Shown one piece after another: positions 62,404 through 64,000 of a DNA stretch of 64,000 bases. Every line of letters begins with the position of its first letter. The stretch's first letter is position 1. The notes under the pieces are model-generated. The model was not told where the DNA came from and ran no database searches. It worked only from the letters and a program-made list of their open reading frames with translations. The translations under genes and the position numbers were made by a program. The DNA is from Alviniconcha marisindica (lineage: Eukaryota; Mollusca; Gastropoda; Provannidae). The stretch lies in NCBI GenBank assembly GCA_018857735.1, contig JABMCL010001116.1, positions 1 to 64,000 of the forward strand, read 5' to 3'.

Positions 62404-62740
62404 CTGGGGAAATAAAACAACATGATTGGCTTGTAGCAGATAGATGTAAATCTTAACCGTTTCAGTTGGGGGGAAATAAAACAGCATGACCGGCTTGTAG
62501 CAGATTTGAACCATTTCAGCTAGGGAAATAAAACAACATGATTGACTTGTGGCAGATAGATGTAAATCTTAACCGTTTCAGTTGGGGGAAATAAAACATG
62601 ACTGGCTTGTAGCACAAGCAGATAGATGCAAGTCTTGAACCATTTTAGCTGGGGGGAAATAAAACAACAGGACTGGCTTGTAGCAGGTGTGTTTGTTCTT
62701 GAACCATTTTAGGTGGCAAAAGAAAAGCAACATGGCATTA
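62404..62740 (-). repeat. About 65-bp array of an exon acceptor in the unidentified gene
   Basis: About five copies. Gene strand TGTTTTATTTCCCCCAACTG, AAACGGTTAAGATTTACATC and TATCTGCTACAAGCC: the acceptor tract plus the first 40 or so bases of the 62,183-62,403 exon. The farthest copy lies near 62,700. Confidence 0.9.
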
Positions 62741-62944
62741 TCCTGTAGCAGACAGATCTTAAAGAGTCAACTTCCAAGGGGTAGCCCTGGGGCTGGATGC
62801 GCAAACAGTTTGCCTCGGATTTGGAGAGCGCAGGGGAAATGCAAGCTTTTGGCAGACGTGATAAAGTGACATGCACAGAAGATAAAACGTTCACACGTCA
62901 TTTCACCTGCTGAAATATGTTCAGTTTTAACGACACTATTTTCC

Positions 62945-63380
62945 TCCTCCTCCCTACAGTAAGGTGTGCACCAACGTAAGTCTGACACCCTCCTCCCTAC
63001 AGTAAGGTGTGCACCAACGTAAGTCTGACACCCTCCTCCCTACAGTAAGGTGTGCACCAACGTAAGTCTGACATCATCATCCCTACAGTAAGGTGTGCAC
63101 CAACGTAAGTCTGATATCCTCCTCCCTACAGTAAGGTGTGCACCAACGTAAGTCTGACATCCTCCTCCCTACAGTAAGGTGTGCACCAACGTAAGTCTGA
63201 CCTCCTCCTCCCTACAGTAAGGTGTGCACCAACGTAAGTCTGACATCCTCCTCCCTACAGTAAGGTGTGCACCAACATAAGTCTGACCTCCTCCTCCCTA
63301 CAGTAAGGTGTGCACCAACGTAAGTCTGACATCCTCCTCCCTACAGTAAGGTGTGCACCAACATAAGTCTGACATCCTCC
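62945..63380. repeat. 43-bp tandem array
   Basis: Unit CTCCCTACAGTAAGGTGTGC, ACCAACGTAAGTCTGACATC and CTC, about ten nearly identical copies. The plus strand has an acceptor-like CTCCCTACAG and a donor-like GTAAGT in each. Confidence 0.93.
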
Positions 63381-64000
63381 TCCCTACAAGGCTTGTCCCA
63401 GTTTGACATTCTCCCTACAAGGTGTGTCCCAGTCTGACATCCTCCTCCCTACAAGGTGTGTCCCAGTTTGACATCCTCCCTACAAGGTGTGTCCCAGTTT
63501 GACAAGGTGTGTCCCAGTTTGACATCCTCCCTACAAGGTGTGTCCCAATTTGACATCCTTCCTACAAGGTGTTCCAGTTTGACATCCTCCCTACAAGGTG
63601 TGTCCCAGTTTGACATCCTCCCTACAAGGTGTGTCCCAATTTGACATCCTTCCTACAAGGTGTGTTCCAGTCTGACAACCTCCTCCCTACAAAGTGTGTC
63701 CCAGTCTGACATCCTCCCTACAAGGTGTGTCCCAGTTTGACATCCTCCCTACAAGGTGTGTCCCAATTTGACATCCTTCCTACAAAGTGTGTCCCAGTCT
63801 GACATCCTCCTCCCTACAAGGTGTGTCCCAGTCTGACATCCTCCTCCCTACAAGGTGTGTCCCAGTCTGACATCCTCCTCCCTACAAAGTGTGTCCCAGT
63901 CTGACATCCTCCTCCCTACAAATGTGTCCCAGTCTGACATCCTCCTCCCTACAAGGTGTGTCCAGTTTGACATCCTCCCTACAGTAAGGTTTGCCCCCCC
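63380..64000. repeat. 29-bp tandem array running off the right edge
   Basis: Unit GTGTCCCAGTTTGACATCCT and CCCTACAAG with a CTC indel, about 20 copies. Related to the neighbouring 43-bp unit through TGACATCCTCCTCCCTACA. Confidence 0.92.

Noticed and set aside
62709..62894. Minus-strand peptide SEANCLRIQPQGYPLEVDSL as an upstream exon of the unidentified gene
   Set aside because: Reads like coding sequence, but I found no usable donor after it in phase with the next exon.

Overview
This is eukaryotic nuclear DNA, most likely from a lophotrochozoan and probably a gastropod mollusc. Two genes are recognisable by clear protein homology and are split by GT-AG introns. Two dispersed elements end in a tail that resembles molluscan tRNA-derived SINE tails (inference from memory, not a search). 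No bacterial operon, CRISPR array, phage or virus gene was recognised.

Layout. (1) 2,124-32,327, minus strand: 22 phase-compatible coding exons (1,603 codons) of the ZSWIM8 orthologue (fly Dora, worm EBAX-1), the SWIM zinc-finger substrate receptor of a cullin E3 ligase. The 3' end of the gene lies beyond the left edge. (2) 32,328-32,688: compact divergent promoter. (3) 32,689-37,679, plus strand: complete ribosomal protein S14 gene (RPS14), with an untranslated first exon starting in a TOP-like pyrimidine run and four coding exons. (4) About 38,100-62,403, minus strand: the last two coding exons of an unidentified gene, with a roughly 4 kb 3'UTR and a 20 kb last intron; its 5' part is beyond the right edge. 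RPS14 and this gene converge tail to tail. (5) Weak extra candidates: a GPI-anchor-like terminal exon at 27.3-27.66 kb inside a ZSWIM8 intron, and a two-helix hydrophobic open frame at 56.5-56.7 kb.

The most unusual signal is in the introns. About thirty tandem arrays (20-120 bp units) fill them. At about ten ZSWIM8 exon borders, and at one border of the downstream unidentified gene, the unit is a copy of the exon-intron junction: the end of the exon, the splice site and some adjacent intron. The repeats are therefore arrays of splice donors or acceptors lying beside the genuine one. The exon 4 array carries the coding sequence for the C-x-H half of the SWIM finger plus its donor about nine times. 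I do not know of a named phenomenon that covers this; I describe it as splice-junction satellites.

Other structure: a 599 bp terminal-inverted-repeat element (MITE-like) with a 3 bp TAA duplication, inserted into an older dispersed repeat whose empty-site relative lies in an RPS14 intron; a 5'-truncated relative of the MITE at 15.65 kb; a pair of roughly 0.4 kb dispersed repeats at 34.7 and 46.1 kb; a fold-back sequence in RPS14 intron 4; and a long near-perfect hairpin (about 50 bp stem) in the 3'UTR of the unidentified gene.
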